Shown: in pieces, positions 1 to 9,472 of the stretch | How the letters are laid out: each line of letters opens with the position of its first letter | How positions within the stretch are numbered: the first letter of the stretch is position 1 | Source: Sporichthya polymorpha DSM 43042 | Lineage (GTDB): Bacteria; Actinomycetota; Actinomycetes; Sporichthyales; Sporichthyaceae | Direction: 5' to 3' | DNA length: 64,000 nucleotides | Assembly: GCF_000384115.1 (NCBI RefSeq) | Contig: NZ_KB913029.1 | Span: 3,385,057 to 3,449,056, forward strand | Position numbers and translations under genes: made by a program | The notes under the pieces: model-generated | The model's input: the letters and a program-made list of their open reading frames with translations, nothing else | Databases searched by the model: none | What the model was told of the DNA's origin: nothing

Positions 1-1556
1 CGCGCGGCGGGGAGCCGGCAGCCGGGGGCCTGGCAGGTCGTCATCCGGAGCTGGGTGTCCCGGCGTAGTCCTTGGCGGGGGAACCGCCGCCGGGCGTCCT
101 CCGGGTCTTCCGGGGCGGTCTCGTTCTCGGCGCTAGCGGTGGCGAGGAGGTGGTGGCGGCCGATCTCGACCAGGACGGGGCGCCAGAGCGCGACCTCGGG
201 GCTGGTGACGGGCTCATCGAGCAGGGCCTGCAGCAGCGTGGCCGGGATGAGCAGGTCGACGATGCCGTGGTCACTGGTCCGGCGCCGTTCCCAGTCGATC
301 GGCCGGGCGCTGACGAGCCCGGAGCTGACCGCGTACCCGTCGGGGCCGGTGACCGCGAACCGCCACTGCCCGGCGGAGAGTTGCTGGGCGAGGTCGCGGG
401 CGAGTTCGGCGTGGATCGGGCCCTGCCCGGCGAGCTCAGCGGGGTCGCGGTCCAGCCCGAGCAGGGTGGAGAGCTTCGCGGTCAGCTGCACCCCGTGGTG
501 CGGAGACCGCGCCACCGGCGCCGACTCCGGCTCGGGCGCCGACTCGGGCGCCGGCTCGGGCTGGGGCTCGGGCTGGGGCTCGAGCTCGGACTCCGGCTCG
601 GGCGCCGGCTCGGGCTGGGGCTCGGGCTCGGACTCCGGCTCGGGCGCCGGCTGGGGCTCGGGCTCGAACGCGTCGCCCTCGTCGGTCTCTTCGGTGTCGT
701 CGGTCTCGGTGGCCTGGTCGTGCTCGTCCTCGGTGGGGCGGGTGGTGGCGAGGTGGGCGAGGATCTGCTCGTCGGTGAAGTCGGCGTAAGTGCCGTCCAG
801 CAGGTTGAGCGCGATCTCCGAGCGCAGGTGATCCAGCGGCCGCGGATCACCCGCACGTTTGGCGTCGTCGGCGAGCTTCCGCACCCGGGCGATCGCGGCG
901 GCGACCCGGGCGGGGTCCTGGTTCTGCGCGGCCAGGGTGGCGGTGCCGTCCTCGTTGCGCCAGGAGATCACGCGCCGCTCGCGGTGCGCTTCGGCGAACC
1001 GTCGTTGGGCCCAGTCCGGGTCCAGTTGGATGCCGAGTTTGCGGCAGCGCGTGCCGATCTGCTCACTGGTCCAGGGGCGGTCGGCGTCGATCGAGCAGTG
1101 CCCGAGGACCTCCTCGATCACGGTGTTGGCGTGCTCGTCGGTCATGTCTCGGACCCAGAAATGGATCACCCGGGCCCGTTCGATGCTCAACTCGCCGGCG
1201 GTCATCGCGGCGTGCAGCTTGGGGAAGCGCCGCACGACGGCCCAGGCGAAGTCGAGCAGCTCATTCGCGGTGTAGGCCGAGATCCGCAGCGCGGTGCGGA
1301 CCTCATCGGCGCCCCAGCGGTCCGGGGCCGCCAGGCACACGACCTCGTCCTCGGAATCCAGGCCGCGGGACCCGACCTCGGCCACCATGCCCAACCAAAC
1401 CGCGTTCGCGGCGTTGAGCTGGCGCTGGCTGGCGCGCAGCACCGCGACCGTCCCGGCCCCGGTCATCGACGCGCACTCACCCTCACTCGGCCTCAGGCCG
1501 AGCGAGACCTGCCACGCACTCGGCGTGGAAGTGGTGGCTGTCGATGTCCCCGTCAT
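1..1556 (-). CDS. DUF222 / HNH endonuclease, 13E12 repeat family (3' end cut by window)
   Basis: Reading the minus strand from an ATG at 1556 gives an open frame that runs off the window start, about 518 codons seen. The N-terminal part has the helical DUF222 signature (residues roughly 30-250), followed by an acidic Pro/Glu-rich linker and then a conserved second block. The last visible residues, [13 protein letters not shown] near position 44, are the beginning of the HNH zinc/His motif, whose His-Asn-His part lies outside. Family members are nucleases of unclear role that are abundant in actinomycetes. A GTG one codon upstream (1559) is an alternative start. The family assignment is strong; activity is not shown. 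Confidence 0.85.
   Translation of the reverse strand, partial: MTGTSTATTSTPSAWQVSLGLRPSEGECASMTGAGTVAVLRASQRQLNAANAVWLGMVAEVGSRGLDSEDEVVCLAAPDRWGADEVRTALRISAYTANELLDFAWAVVRRFPKLHAAMTAGELSIERARVIHFWVRDMTDEHANTVIEEVLGHCSIDADRPWTSEQIGTRCRKLGIQLDPDWAQRRFAEAHRERRVISWRNEDGTATLAAQNQDPARVAAAIARVRKLADDAKRAGDPRPLDHLRSEIALNLLDGTYADFTDEQILAHLATTRPTEDEHDQATETDDTEETDEGDAFEPEPQPAPEPESEPEPQPEPAPEPESELEPQPEPQPEPAPESAPEPESAPVARSPHHGVQLTAKLSTLLGLDRDPAELAGQGPIHAELARDLAQQLSAGQWRFAVTGPDGYAVSSGLVSARPIDWERRRTSDHGIVDLLIPATLLQALLDEPVTSPEVALWRPVLVEIGRHHLLATASAENETAPEDPEDARRRFPRQGLRRDTQLRMTTCQAPGCRLPAA
523..672 (-). repeat. Pro-Glu tandem repeat inside the HNH gene
   Basis: Three to four imperfect copies of a unit of about 40 bp encode [14 protein letters not shown]-like peptides. 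This is a low-complexity linker between the DUF222 part and the second half of the HNH protein. The same unit makes a Gly-rich reading in other frames, which explains long spurious open frames on the plus strand. Copy number is likely to vary between strains by slippage. Confidence 0.8.
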
Positions 1557-1706
1557 CACTGCTGAACCTAGAGGCCACCACCGACAGTCTGTTTTCGCCC
1601 AGATCACCCGCTGGTGTAGCACCTCTGGCGCCACATCAGCAACACCGGCCCCTGAAGAAGGGCTCACTAGACGTGCAGGCAGGTACGGGTTCGGGTCCTG
1701 CCGTGA

Positions 1707-2390
1707 TCAGGTCAGTGCGCGGACCCGCTTGACGGTCTTCGCGAGCAGGGCTTTGGACTGCGTGAGGTTGGGGAAGGGCCCGTTGTAGCGGGACGAGCCG
1801 ACGTTGAGCTCGGTCTGGCCGACGAGAGCGTTGAGGTCGTACCCCAGCATCGAGATGGAGACGTCGTCCACCGCGGCGTAGATCTCGTACCGGATCCCGA
1901 AGGCGACGTCCGCGCCGGCCACCGTCATCGTGATGGGCTTCAAGCGGATGAGTTCGACCACGCCGCCGTCGCGCTCGATGGAGGCGGTCATGGCCTTCTT
2001 GAGGCAGCGAGGCGCCTTCGGGGACTGTGACAGCTTCGCGTCGGCCTTCGCGCCCTTGACCGTCGAGATCACCCAAGCGCTGGACCCGATGCGCACATTG
2101 TCCTTGAAGAGCGTGGGCCCGTGCTTGCTCGCCACCTCCTTCGGAGGTTTGCCGCCGAGGCACTGGTAGAGCTCTTGGTCGAACTGGTCGTCCGAGGGAT
2201 CGGCGACGTACTTCTGCGCCGTGAACCCCCGGACGTCGGTCTTCTTGACCACCCCGGCGTTGGCGAGCTTCTGGGCCTGGGTCTTGGTGATCACGGCGGC
2301 GTCCGCGGGGGAAGGCGCCGCCTCGGCCGCGGCCGGGGCCACCAGTGCACCGACCAGTGCGGCGCTCGTGAGCAGGGTCGGTGCGCGCAC
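1707..2390 (-). CDS. secreted hypothetical protein
   Basis: Predicted 227-residue protein. I chose the GTG at 2390 because it is followed directly by a typical Sec signal peptide (Arg, then a Leu/Val/Ala-rich core, then AEAAP near residue 25). The 27 codons upstream up to an ATG at 2471 look non-coding. The mature part has two Cys residues (in YQCLGG and PRCLKK) that could form a disulfide, and no domain I recognise. It ends LTQSKALLAKTVKRVRALT. It is divergent from the next gene. Exported actinobacterial proteins of this size are often of unknown function; no role is proposed. Confidence 0.7.
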   Translation of the reverse strand: MRAPTLLTSAALVGALVAPAAAEAAPSPADAAVITKTQAQKLANAGVVKKTDVRGFTAQKYVADPSDDQFDQELYQCLGGKPPKEVASKHGPTLFKDNVRIGSSAWVISTVKGAKADAKLSQSPKAPRCLKKAMTASIERDGGVVELIRLKPITMTVAGADVAFGIRYEIYAAVDDVSISMLGYDLNALVGQTELNVGSSRYNGPFPNLTQSKALLAKTVKRVRALT

Positions 2391-2488
2391 CCGGGGCTCC
2401 TCGTCGGGTGGGGCCAGGGTGCAAGACTCGCGGCCCTTCCCGGGCGGCGCAAGAGTGCGGTCGAGATCCACTGACGAGGGTCACCCCG

Positions 2489-3319
2489 GTGCGGTGCACC
2501 GTCGTTAAACTCGGCGGCGTGGACGAGGTCGATGATGGCCGTCGCGACCTCGATCCGGCCGACCTGGAGGAGGTTCGGCGGCGGGTGGTGGACCCCGTCC
2601 TCGCTGCGTTGTTCGAGGTCGGCGAGGTGACGCGTGTGGGGCTGTCACCGCGGCGGCCTGCCGGCTCGTGGTGGCATCACAGCGATGGTGACGACGGCCC
2701 CTGGCTGCAGGTTAGTGTGGGGTCTGAGGACTTCATCCACCCGATCGCGGAGGCCGGCTTCTGGCTGGAGGATGCCGACTGGGCGGCCCGGGACCTTGCC
2801 GAGAAACTGTCGGAATGGATCTGTGAGAGTCGGTTCGGGTGGGGTCAGTGGAGATCCCTCCCGGACGGATGGGCGGTCCCACCACCCCTGGCGGACCGAT
2901 CGACCGTGAGCGTGCATTTCGTCGAGGACCGGGACGGCTTACCCCTGTGGGTCGGGGGTGCGCCCGCACCCTGGCTGGAGGAGCGACTCTCCGCAGATCT
3001 GGTCGCCGACCTCCGAGCGTGGCAGGCGCTCGGCACGCAGCTTGCCGAAGCCGCCGAAGCCGCCGAAGCCGCGGACCGCGCGGGCTCGGGCTACGACGAG
3101 CCTCTCTCGGGGTCGGCCGTGCACATCTGGGTGGAGTACGTCAGTGAACAGCAGTGGCTCACGCGAGAAGCGGATGAGCAGAGAGCGCTGGCGATGGCCG
3201 ACAAGCGTCGCCGTGAATGGATCGACGCGCTCGAGCCACTGCGGGACGAATTGGTGGAGCGGCTTCGCGCGGAACTGGACTCCGACTACACCGTGACCAC
3301 ACCCCCGCGCGTTCGCTGA
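2489..3319 (+). CDS. hypothetical protein, 276 aa
   Basis: I do not recognise a family. The frame is open much further upstream, but the GTG at 2489 has a GAGGGT ribosome-binding site about 9 nt before it; GTG 2519 is an alternative. The protein is soluble, rich in Trp and acidic residues, and has an Ala-Glu tandem (AEAAEAAEAA, nt 3045-3075) before a C-terminal helix rich in Arg and Glu that could be a coiled coil. Codon third positions are less GC-biased than in the catabolic genes downstream. No operon partner is evident; the next gene begins behind its own inverted repeat. Confidence 0.6.
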   Translation: MRCTVVKLGGVDEVDDGRRDLDPADLEEVRRRVVDPVLAALFEVGEVTRVGLSPRRPAGSWWHHSDGDDGPWLQVSVGSEDFIHPIAEAGFWLEDADWAARDLAEKLSEWICESRFGWGQWRSLPDGWAVPPPLADRSTVSVHFVEDRDGLPLWVGGAPAPWLEERLSADLVADLRAWQALGTQLAEAAEAAEAADRAGSGYDEPLSGSAVHIWVEYVSEQQWLTREADEQRALAMADKRRREWIDALEPLRDELVERLRAELDSDYTVTTPPRVR

Positions 3320-3329
3320 CGTCCGCTTG

Positions 3330-3360
3330 GCTAAATCGGTTATATATGCAACGATTTAGC
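3330..3360. promoter_or_regulatory. operator-like inverted repeat before the MaoC/ALDH/ligase operon
   Basis: GCTAAATCG and CGATTTAGC form perfect 9-bp arms around a 13-nt AT-rich centre (gttatatatgcaa), in a region otherwise very GC-rich. It ends 22 nt before the start codon at 3383, so it probably covers the promoter. The regulator is unknown; the GntR gene at 7619-8395 is the nearest candidate, but the palindrome at its own promoter is different. Confidence 0.55.
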
Positions 3361-3382
3361 GGGAGCGAGCGTAGGAGCGTGG

Positions 3383-4669
3383 ATGACGACCAGTGTCGAG
3401 CCCGAGGCGGCGGCTGAGCAGGTGGAGCCGGAGGGCGTGACGTTCGGGCGGCTGAACGACGCGGGGATCGAGAAGTTCCGGGAGAAGATCGGCCTCGACT
3501 GGCCCTACAACCGCTGGACGACCTGGAACGAGCAGGCGACCCGGGACGGGATCCGCCACTACGCGCACGGGTTCGGGGACGACAACCCACTCTGGACCGA
3601 ACCGGACCACGCGGCCGCGAGTCGCTGGGGCGGGATCATCGCCCCGCCCGGGTTCCTCGAGGGTGCCGGGCTGACGCCGGAGATCCCGCGGAACCCCGGC
3701 GACAAGGGCCGGGGCAAGGGGGCGCTCGCCGGGGTCCACATGTTCTGGGCCGGGGACCACATCCGCTTCTTCCGCCCCGTGCGCGAGGGCGATCGGCTCT
3801 GGGTCCGCCGCTTCTACGTCGGGATCGAGCCGAAGGAGTCACGCTTCGGCGGCCGCTCGGCGCTCTCGGTCCGCCGCCGCGTCTACTGGAACGACGCCGG
3901 CGAGCTGATCGCGATCTGGGATGCGGACTTCGTCCACACCGAGCGCGACACCGCCGCCAAGCGCAACCGCACCAAGGAGGCGCCGCCGCCCCAGCACGTC
4001 TACACCGACGAGGAGGTCGCCGAGGTCGACGCGCACTACGCGGCCGAGACGGTCCGGGGCGGGGAGGCCCGTTACGTCGAGGACGTGACGGTTGGTCAGG
4101 AACTGGAGACCCGGTACCGCGGCCCCATGGTGATCGGCGACATCATCGCCTGGCTCCAGGGCAACGGTCGGCACGAGATCTACCCGTACCGGCTCAACCA
4201 CAAGAACCGGCAGCGGATGGGCGGGTTCTACTCCCGGAACGCCGACGGCGCCTGGGACTCGGCCATGCGCGTCCACTGGGACGACGAGTACGCGCGCTCG
4301 GTCGGCGCCCGCCGTGCCTACGACTACGGCATGCTCCGCAACGCCTGGATGACCCAGCTCGTCACCGACTGGATGGGCGACGACGCGATCCTCGTCGCCT
4401 GCGACGACAAGATCACCGGCTTCAACACGATCGGTGACCTGACCAAACTGACGGGCTCGGTCGTCGAGATCGACACCACCGGCGAGTGGCCCGAGGTGCT
4501 GTGCCGCGTCGAGTGCCACAACCAGTTCGGTGACCGCACCTCGCACGGCACGTTCCGCGTTCGGCTCCCCTCGCGGGAGCGCGGCCTGCCCGAGTTCCCC
4601 GAGCCCCCGGCCGACCACGGCCTGCTGCCCGGGATGCCGACGCCGGTCTCCGGCCCGTGGGCGCGGTGA
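3383..4669 (+). CDS. MaoC / FAS1-like double-hotdog dehydratase
   Basis: 428 residues with two hotdog halves. The N-terminal half (about 20-190) carries a MaoC-type segment, GDDNPLWTEPDHAA followed by GGIIAPPGF, which is the FAS1-like dehydratase pattern. The C-terminal half (about 225-400) resembles a second MaoC-like domain. Such proteins hydrate or dehydrate 2-enoyl-CoA-type thioesters. It is first in an operon with an aldehyde dehydrogenase (stop and start overlap) and an acyl-CoA ligase, which suggests it acts on the CoA ester made by that ligase. The substrate cannot be read from sequence. Confidence 0.85.
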   Translation: MTTSVEPEAAAEQVEPEGVTFGRLNDAGIEKFREKIGLDWPYNRWTTWNEQATRDGIRHYAHGFGDDNPLWTEPDHAAASRWGGIIAPPGFLEGAGLTPEIPRNPGDKGRGKGALAGVHMFWAGDHIRFFRPVREGDRLWVRRFYVGIEPKESRFGGRSALSVRRRVYWNDAGELIAIWDADFVHTERDTAAKRNRTKEAPPPQHVYTDEEVAEVDAHYAAETVRGGEARYVEDVTVGQELETRYRGPMVIGDIIAWLQGNGRHEIYPYRLNHKNRQRMGGFYSRNADGAWDSAMRVHWDDEYARSVGARRAYDYGMLRNAWMTQLVTDWMGDDAILVACDDKITGFNTIGDLTKLTGSVVEIDTTGEWPEVLCRVECHNQFGDRTSHGTFRVRLPSRERGLPEFPEPPADHGLLPGMPTPVSGPWAR

Positions 4670-6093
4670 GTGTCGAGTCGATCCTCGACCCCGCGACGGG
4701 TGAGGTCCTCGGGTCCGTCCCGAACGCCGGTCCCGCCGAGGTCGAGGCGGCGCTGACGGCGGCCCGGGCCGCCGCCGACGGTGCGTGGGGCCGCGAGACC
4801 CCGCGCGGGCGCAGCGCGCTGCTGTACCGCCTGTTCGCCGAGCTCGCCGCCAAGCGCGACGACCTGCTCGACCTCGTCGTGTCCGAGACGGGCTGCCCGG
4901 TAGCCCTCGCTCGTACTCAGCAGGTCGCGCTGCCGCTGCAGCATCTGGAGTACTGGGCCGAGGCGGCCGCGCGGCCCGCGCTCGACCCGCGCCCGCCGGT
5001 GACGACGAGGCGCCCCGACGGGTCCGGCGTCGTCGGCAACTGGGTCGTCCGGCGCGCGCCCTACGGGGTCGTCGCCGCGATCACGCCGTACAACTTCCCG
5101 TTGCTGGAGAACGTGATGAAGCTCGGCCCGGCACTCGCCGCCGGGAACGCCGTCGTGCTCAAACCGTCGCCGTGGACGCCGTACTCGGCCCTCGCCATCG
5201 CCGAGGCCGCGCAGCGCGCGGACCTCCCGCCCGGGGTCCTCACGGTGCTCACCGGCGGCGCCGACGTCGGCGTCGCGCTCACCACCGACCCCCGGGTCGA
5301 CCTGATCTCGTTCACGGGCTCGGACGCCGTGGGCGCGCAGATCCTCGCGGCCGCCGCGCCGCGGCTGACCAAGGTCGTCCTCGAGCTCGGCGGCAAGTCC
5401 GCGCTGATCGTCCGCGCCGACGCCGACCTCGACCTCGCCGCCCGTGTCGGCGCCGCGAGCGTCACCACCCACGCCGGCCAGGGCTGCGCGCTGACGACCC
5501 GTCACCTCGTCCACGTCGACGTCCGCACGGCGTACCTGGAGCGGCTCGCCGCTCTGCTCGACCGCGCGGTCGTCGGCGACCCGCGCGCCGAGTCCACGAC
5601 CGTCGGCCCGCTGATCCGGTCCAGTGCCCGCGACCGCGTCGAGTCCTACGTCGCCGGCGCGCTGGAGCGCGGCGCCACCGTCGTCTCCGGTGCCGCCCGC
5701 GTGACCGGCCTCCCGGCCCGCCTGTCCGGCGGCGCGTACTACCGGCCCACCGTGCTGGCGGACGTCGAGAACTCCTGGCCGGTCGCGCAGGAGGAGATCT
5801 TCGGGCCGGTCGCGGTCGTCATCGAGGTGCGCGACGACGACGAAGCCGTCGCGGTCGCGAACGACTCGCCCTACGGGCTCGCGGGGCACGTCGTCTCCCG
5901 GGACACCGCGGCGGCGATGGACCTCGCGACCCGCCTGCGCACCGGCAGCGTCGACCTCAACGGTGGCCCCGGCTGGACGAACCCGGGCGTCCCGTTCGGC
6001 GGCTGGAAGCGTTCGGGCCTGGGCCGCGAGAACGGGCCCGAGGGCCTCGACGAGTACACGCTCCTCCAGACGATCAAGTACGCGGCCCGATGA
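4666..6093 (+). CDS. aldehyde dehydrogenase (NAD(P)-dependent)
   Basis: 475 residues, the usual ALDH length. The catalytic Cys is in GQGCALTTR (about residue 274) and the general-base Glu in LELGGKSA (about 240). The cofactor-binding TGSDAVG and the C-terminal FGGWKRSGLG motif are also present. The GTG at 4666 gives a GTGA overlap with the stop of the dehydratase gene; a GTG at 4657 is in the same frame. The role is oxidation of an aldehyde to a carboxylate, which the next gene would convert to a CoA thioester. An ATGA overlap with that gene shows tight translational coupling. Confidence 0.93.
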   Translation: MSVESILDPATGEVLGSVPNAGPAEVEAALTAARAAADGAWGRETPRGRSALLYRLFAELAAKRDDLLDLVVSETGCPVALARTQQVALPLQHLEYWAEAAARPALDPRPPVTTRRPDGSGVVGNWVVRRAPYGVVAAITPYNFPLLENVMKLGPALAAGNAVVLKPSPWTPYSALAIAEAAQRADLPPGVLTVLTGGADVGVALTTDPRVDLISFTGSDAVGAQILAAAAPRLTKVVLELGGKSALIVRADADLDLAARVGAASVTTHAGQGCALTTRHLVHVDVRTAYLERLAALLDRAVVGDPRAESTTVGPLIRSSARDRVESYVAGALERGATVVSGAARVTGLPARLSGGAYYRPTVLADVENSWPVAQEEIFGPVAVVIEVRDDDEAVAVANDSPYGLAGHVVSRDTAAAMDLATRLRTGSVDLNGGPGWTNPGVPFGGWKRSGLGRENGPEGLDEYTLLQTIKYAAR

Positions 6094-7613
6094 GCACGCG
6101 CGACGCCGGCGGCTCGCTGGCCCGACTCCTGGCCTGGCGACGGGACGAAGCTCCCGACGCCGGGTTCGTCCTCGTCGAGGACGACGGTCCCTGGACGTAC
6201 CGTCAGTTGGCCGCGGGTGCCGCGCGGGTCGCGGCCGGACTGGACACGGTCCGCCCCGGCGACCGCGTGGTGATCCGCATCGGCAACGACGAGCGGTTCC
6301 TGGCGGCGGCCTCGGCGATCTGGTCCCGCGAGGCGGCGGTCGTGCCCATGCATCCGGCCGCGCCGCCGGAGGAGGTCGCGCGGGTCGTGGCGGCTCTCGG
6401 CGTCACGGCCGTCGTGCTCGACCCCGACGACCCCGCCCGCACGAAACTCGACGTCCCCGTCGTGCCGTTCGCCCGGATTCCGCGCACCGACCCGGGCGCC
6501 GAGGCCGCGGCGTACACCGCCCCGACGCGCGACGTCGGCGCCGAGCCCGCCCTGGTCCTGCTCACCTCGGGGACGACCGGTGCGCCCAAGGGTGTCGTGC
6601 TGACCCACGACAACGCGTGGTCCAACGTGCGCGCCACGGTTTCGGCCTTCCGCTCCGACACCGCACCGAGCCCGCTCGCCGACGAGAGCAAGCCCCCGAA
6701 CCTGATCGCGAACCCGCTCTCGCACACCGCGGGCGTCGTGCGGTTGATCTTCGCCCTCTACGTCGGTCGCCGCATTGCACTGCTGCGCAAGTTCGACGGC
6801 CGCGCGGCGAAGCGGCTCATCGACGCCCACGGCATCGACAATCTGACGCTCAATCCGACGATGCTGCGCCTGCTGCTCGACGCCCTCGAACCGGGGGAGG
6901 ATCTCGGCCGGGTCAAGTACGTCGGCTCGGGCACCGCCCCGCTGCCCCCACCGCTGCGGGAGGAGTTCGAGGCGCGCTTCGGCGTCCCGGTCCTGCAGGC
7001 GTACGGGCAGACGGAAGCGTTCGGCGGCATCGCGGTCGAGAGCGCGAAGGACGTCCTCGCCGGGCGGCGTCGCCCGGGCTCGGTCGGCCGGCCGCTGCCG
7101 GGCGTCGAGGTCCGGATCGTCCGTGCCGACGGGACCGTTGCGAACCCGGGGGAGCAGGGCGAGATCCGCGCGCGGTCGCGTTCGACGACGTCGGGGTACC
7201 TCGGCGCCGAGCCCGGCGCGAGCCCGCTCGACGACGACGGCTGGCTGCGCACCGGCGACCTCGGCCACCTCGACGCCGACGGGTACCTGTACATCACGGG
7301 CCGGCTGAAGAACACGATCATCTGCGGCGGCTTCAACGTCATCCCCGAGGAGGTCGAGGCCGCGCTGGCCGAGGACCCGCGGGTGCGCGAGGCCTCGGTC
7401 GTCGGGCTGCCGGACGACAAGCTCGGCGAGATCCCCGTCGCGGTCGTCGAGACCGCGGCGACGGCGGAGGACGTGCTCGCCGCCGTCGCGCCCCGCCTCG
7501 CGCCGTACAAGCGGCCGCGGCACGTGTTCGTCGTCCCCGCGCTGCCGAAGGTCGCCAACGGCAAGGTGGACCGCCCGGCCGTCCGGGCGCTCGCGGAGAA
7601 GGCCGCGCGGTGA
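6090..7613 (+). CDS. acyl-CoA synthetase (AMP-forming, ANL superfamily)
   Basis: 507 residues. The adenylate-binding P-loop LLTSGTTGAPKG, the YGQTEAFG motif, TGDLGHLDADGYL, GRLKNTIICGG and the C-terminal catalytic Lys motif PKVANGKVDR are all present and in order. The enzyme converts a carboxylic acid to its CoA ester through an acyl-AMP. It is the third gene of the operon, after a dehydratase and an aldehyde dehydrogenase. It is convergent with the GntR gene, only 5 nt away and with no room for a terminator. Substrate is unknown. Confidence 0.93.
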   Translation: MSTRDAGGSLARLLAWRRDEAPDAGFVLVEDDGPWTYRQLAAGAARVAAGLDTVRPGDRVVIRIGNDERFLAAASAIWSREAAVVPMHPAAPPEEVARVVAALGVTAVVLDPDDPARTKLDVPVVPFARIPRTDPGAEAAAYTAPTRDVGAEPALVLLTSGTTGAPKGVVLTHDNAWSNVRATVSAFRSDTAPSPLADESKPPNLIANPLSHTAGVVRLIFALYVGRRIALLRKFDGRAAKRLIDAHGIDNLTLNPTMLRLLLDALEPGEDLGRVKYVGSGTAPLPPPLREEFEARFGVPVLQAYGQTEAFGGIAVESAKDVLAGRRRPGSVGRPLPGVEVRIVRADGTVANPGEQGEIRARSRSTTSGYLGAEPGASPLDDDGWLRTGDLGHLDADGYLYITGRLKNTIICGGFNVIPEEVEAALAEDPRVREASVVGLPDDKLGEIPVAVVETAATAEDVLAAVAPRLAPYKRPRHVFVVPALPKVANGKVDRPAVRALAEKAAR

Positions 7614-7618
7614 GCGGG

Positions 7619-8395
7619 TCAGATCTCCAGGTCGAGCACGCTCGCGGTGTCGACGGTCTGCGCGAGCCGGCGATGGATGAACTCCAGGTGCTCGCGCCAG
7701 ACCTTCGCCGCGTCGGAGAACTTCCCGGCCTCGATCAGGTCGACGACCTGCTCGTGCACGTCGACGCCCTCCTGCGACCGCGAGGGCTCCCGGCTCCGCA
7801 GGCGCTGGTTCTCGAACCGCGCGGTGTGCGCGTCGATGAGCTGTTGCACGAGCTCCTGAAACAGCGTCAGGGGCGGGTTGTTCGCCAGCGCGACGAGCTC
7901 GGTGTGGAACCGTCCGCCGACCGCGCACAGCGTCGCGAAGTCGGTCTCGTCGCGGGTGGCGGCGACCAGGTCACGGAGCTTGGCGATCTGCTCCGAAGTC
8001 GGCGGGCTGCTCGCGAGCTCCGCGATCGCCGCCGGTTCGAGCAGCAGGCGTGCGGTGTGGACGTCGTCCAGCGACGTCGAGTGGAACATCAGCACGTTGC
8101 CCAGGTACCGCCCCGCGACCTGCGGCGAGGGCCGGTTGACGCGCGTCCCGCCGCGGCGACCCCGCTGGACGGTGACGAGCAGTTCGGTCTCCAGGATCCG
8201 CAGCGCCTGACGGAGCGTCGGACGCGAGACGCCGAGCTCGGCGGTCATCTCCGCCTCGGGCGGGAGCATCTCGCCCTCCGCCCGCTCGCCGGAGACGATC
8301 TGGCGCCGCAGTTCCGCCGCGACCACCTCGGCCGCCTTGCCCCGGCCCTTGGCAGCCGGCTCCGCGGGATCGACCGGGGCCGCGGGCTCGGACAT
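7619..8395 (-). CDS. FadR-type GntR transcriptional regulator
   Basis: 258 residues. The winged helix-turn-helix (about 15-90) contains LPPEAEMTAELGVSRPTLRQALRILE, split here as the classical GntR pattern, and is followed by an all-helical FCD ligand domain with metal-ligand-type His residues (RFHTELV, VDVHEQVV, REHLEFI). FadR-group regulators bind organic acids or acyl-CoAs. The start ATG at 8395 was chosen because it is the last Met before the HTH and lies just downstream of a perfect palindrome. It probably controls itself and one or both flanking catabolic operons. Confidence 0.9.
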   Translation of the reverse strand: MSEPAAPVDPAEPAAKGRGKAAEVVAAELRRQIVSGERAEGEMLPPEAEMTAELGVSRPTLRQALRILETELLVTVQRGRRGGTRVNRPSPQVAGRYLGNVLMFHSTSLDDVHTARLLLEPAAIAELASSPPTSEQIAKLRDLVAATRDETDFATLCAVGGRFHTELVALANNPPLTLFQELVQQLIDAHTARFENQRLRSREPSRSQEGVDVHEQVVDLIEAGKFSDAAKVWREHLEFIHRRLAQTVDTASVLDLEI

Positions 8396-8418
8396 CGCGA
8401 CGGCTCCTTCCGGCCGAT

Positions 8419-8441
8419 CGGTGGAGATGTCATCTCCACCG
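8419..8441. promoter_or_regulatory. 23-bp perfect palindrome, probable GntR operator
   Basis: CGGTGGAGATG and CATCTCCACCG are 11-bp perfect arms around one central T. It lies 24 nt upstream of the GntR start and 72 nt upstream of the divergent LLM gene, the classic position for an autoregulated operator serving both directions. The alternative, a transcribed hairpin, is less likely so close to the start. Confidence 0.65.
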
Positions 8442-8512
8442 GGGGTGTAAGCGGTCATTTTACTGCCGATTTCGGTCGTTCCGGCGGCGGCCGCACCGGG
8501 AGGCGGTGAGTC

Positions 8513-9472
8513 GTGCGCCTCTCGGTCCGGGTCCGGTACTCCGGGACCGCCACGCTGGAGCCGCTGCTCCTCGCTGCGGAGGAGTACGGCTACGACGGCT
8601 TCTGGGTCAGCGAGCCGTGGGGCGTCGACGCCTCCGCGCTCCTCGGCTGGTGCGCGGCCCGAACCCGGCGGATCGCGCTCGGCACCCACGTCGCGTCGGT
8701 GTACGCCCGCACGCCGGCGGCCACCGCGGCGATGGCCGCCACGCTGCAGGACGTCTCGGGTGGACGCTTCCGCCTCGGGCTCGGCACGTCGGGGCCGCAC
8801 GTGGTCGAGGGCTGGCACGGGGTCCCGTTCGAGCGCCCGCTGGCCCGGATCCGCGAGACCGTCACCGCGGTCCGGACCGTCGTCGCGGGGGAGCCGGTCG
8901 CGCACGGCGACCGGCGGCCGCTGCGCACCGCCCTGCCCGGCGTCGTGCCGCCCGTGCCGGTCTACGTCGGGGCGCTCGGTCCCCGCAACCAGGAACTGAC
9001 CGCCGACCTCGCCGACGGCTGGACGCCCACGCCGTACACCCCGGATGAGCCCGCGTTCGCGCTCCCGCTGGCGAAGCGTCGGGCGGGGAACGGCCGCGCC
9101 GTCGCGATCGCGCCCACGGTGCCCGCAGCTGTCGGTGACGCCGACTCGGTGCGCGCCCTGGAGCGCGGGTGGTCCGCGCTGTACCTGCGGGGGATGGGCG
9201 AGTTCTACGCCGCCGCCGCGACCGCGATGGGCTTCGGCGCATTGGTCGCGGCGCTCCGCGCGGCGCCGGACCGGACGGCCGCGAAGGCGGCCGTGACCGA
9301 CGACTACGTCGACGCCATCGGGCTCTTCGGACCGCCGGAGCGGATCCGTGAACGGGCCGCCCGCTACGTTGCCGCCGGCGTCGACGAGCTCGTCCTCGAA
9401 CTGCGCAAGCCCCACCTCGACGACCAACTCGACGACCTGCGGGTCCTGGTCGAGACGCTGAAAGGACTGTGA
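8513..9472 (+). CDS. F420-dependent LLM-class oxidoreductase
   Basis: 319 residues with the luciferase-like TIM-barrel pattern: AEEYGYDGFWVSEPW at the first strands, RRIALGTHV, AATLQDVSGGRFRLGLGTSG and the late domain VYVGALGPRNQEL. Relatives use deazaflavin F420 for hydride transfer to or from alcohols, ketones or enoyl groups. The GTG at 8513 is used, shortly after the palindromic region. Its stop overlaps the start of the NTF2-like gene, so it opens a four-gene operon. Cofactor preference is inferred from family. Confidence 0.88.
   Translation: MRLSVRVRYSGTATLEPLLLAAEEYGYDGFWVSEPWGVDASALLGWCAARTRRIALGTHVASVYARTPAATAAMAATLQDVSGGRFRLGLGTSGPHVVEGWHGVPFERPLARIRETVTAVRTVVAGEPVAHGDRRPLRTALPGVVPPVPVYVGALGPRNQELTADLADGWTPTPYTPDEPAFALPLAKRRAGNGRAVAIAPTVPAAVGDADSVRALERGWSALYLRGMGEFYAAAATAMGFGALVAALRAAPDRTAAKAAVTDDYVDAIGLFGPPERIRERAARYVAAGVDELVLELRKPHLDDQLDDLRVLVETLKGL

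Noticed and set aside
523-672. CRISPR-like or satellite repeats near the window start
   Set aside because: They encode a Pro-Glu linker in frame and have no spacers.
72-1565. Long Gly/Arg-rich open frame on the plus strand over the HNH gene
   Set aside because: It is antisense to a clear DUF222/HNH reading and owes its length to high GC and the Pro-Glu repeat; it has no recognisable domain.
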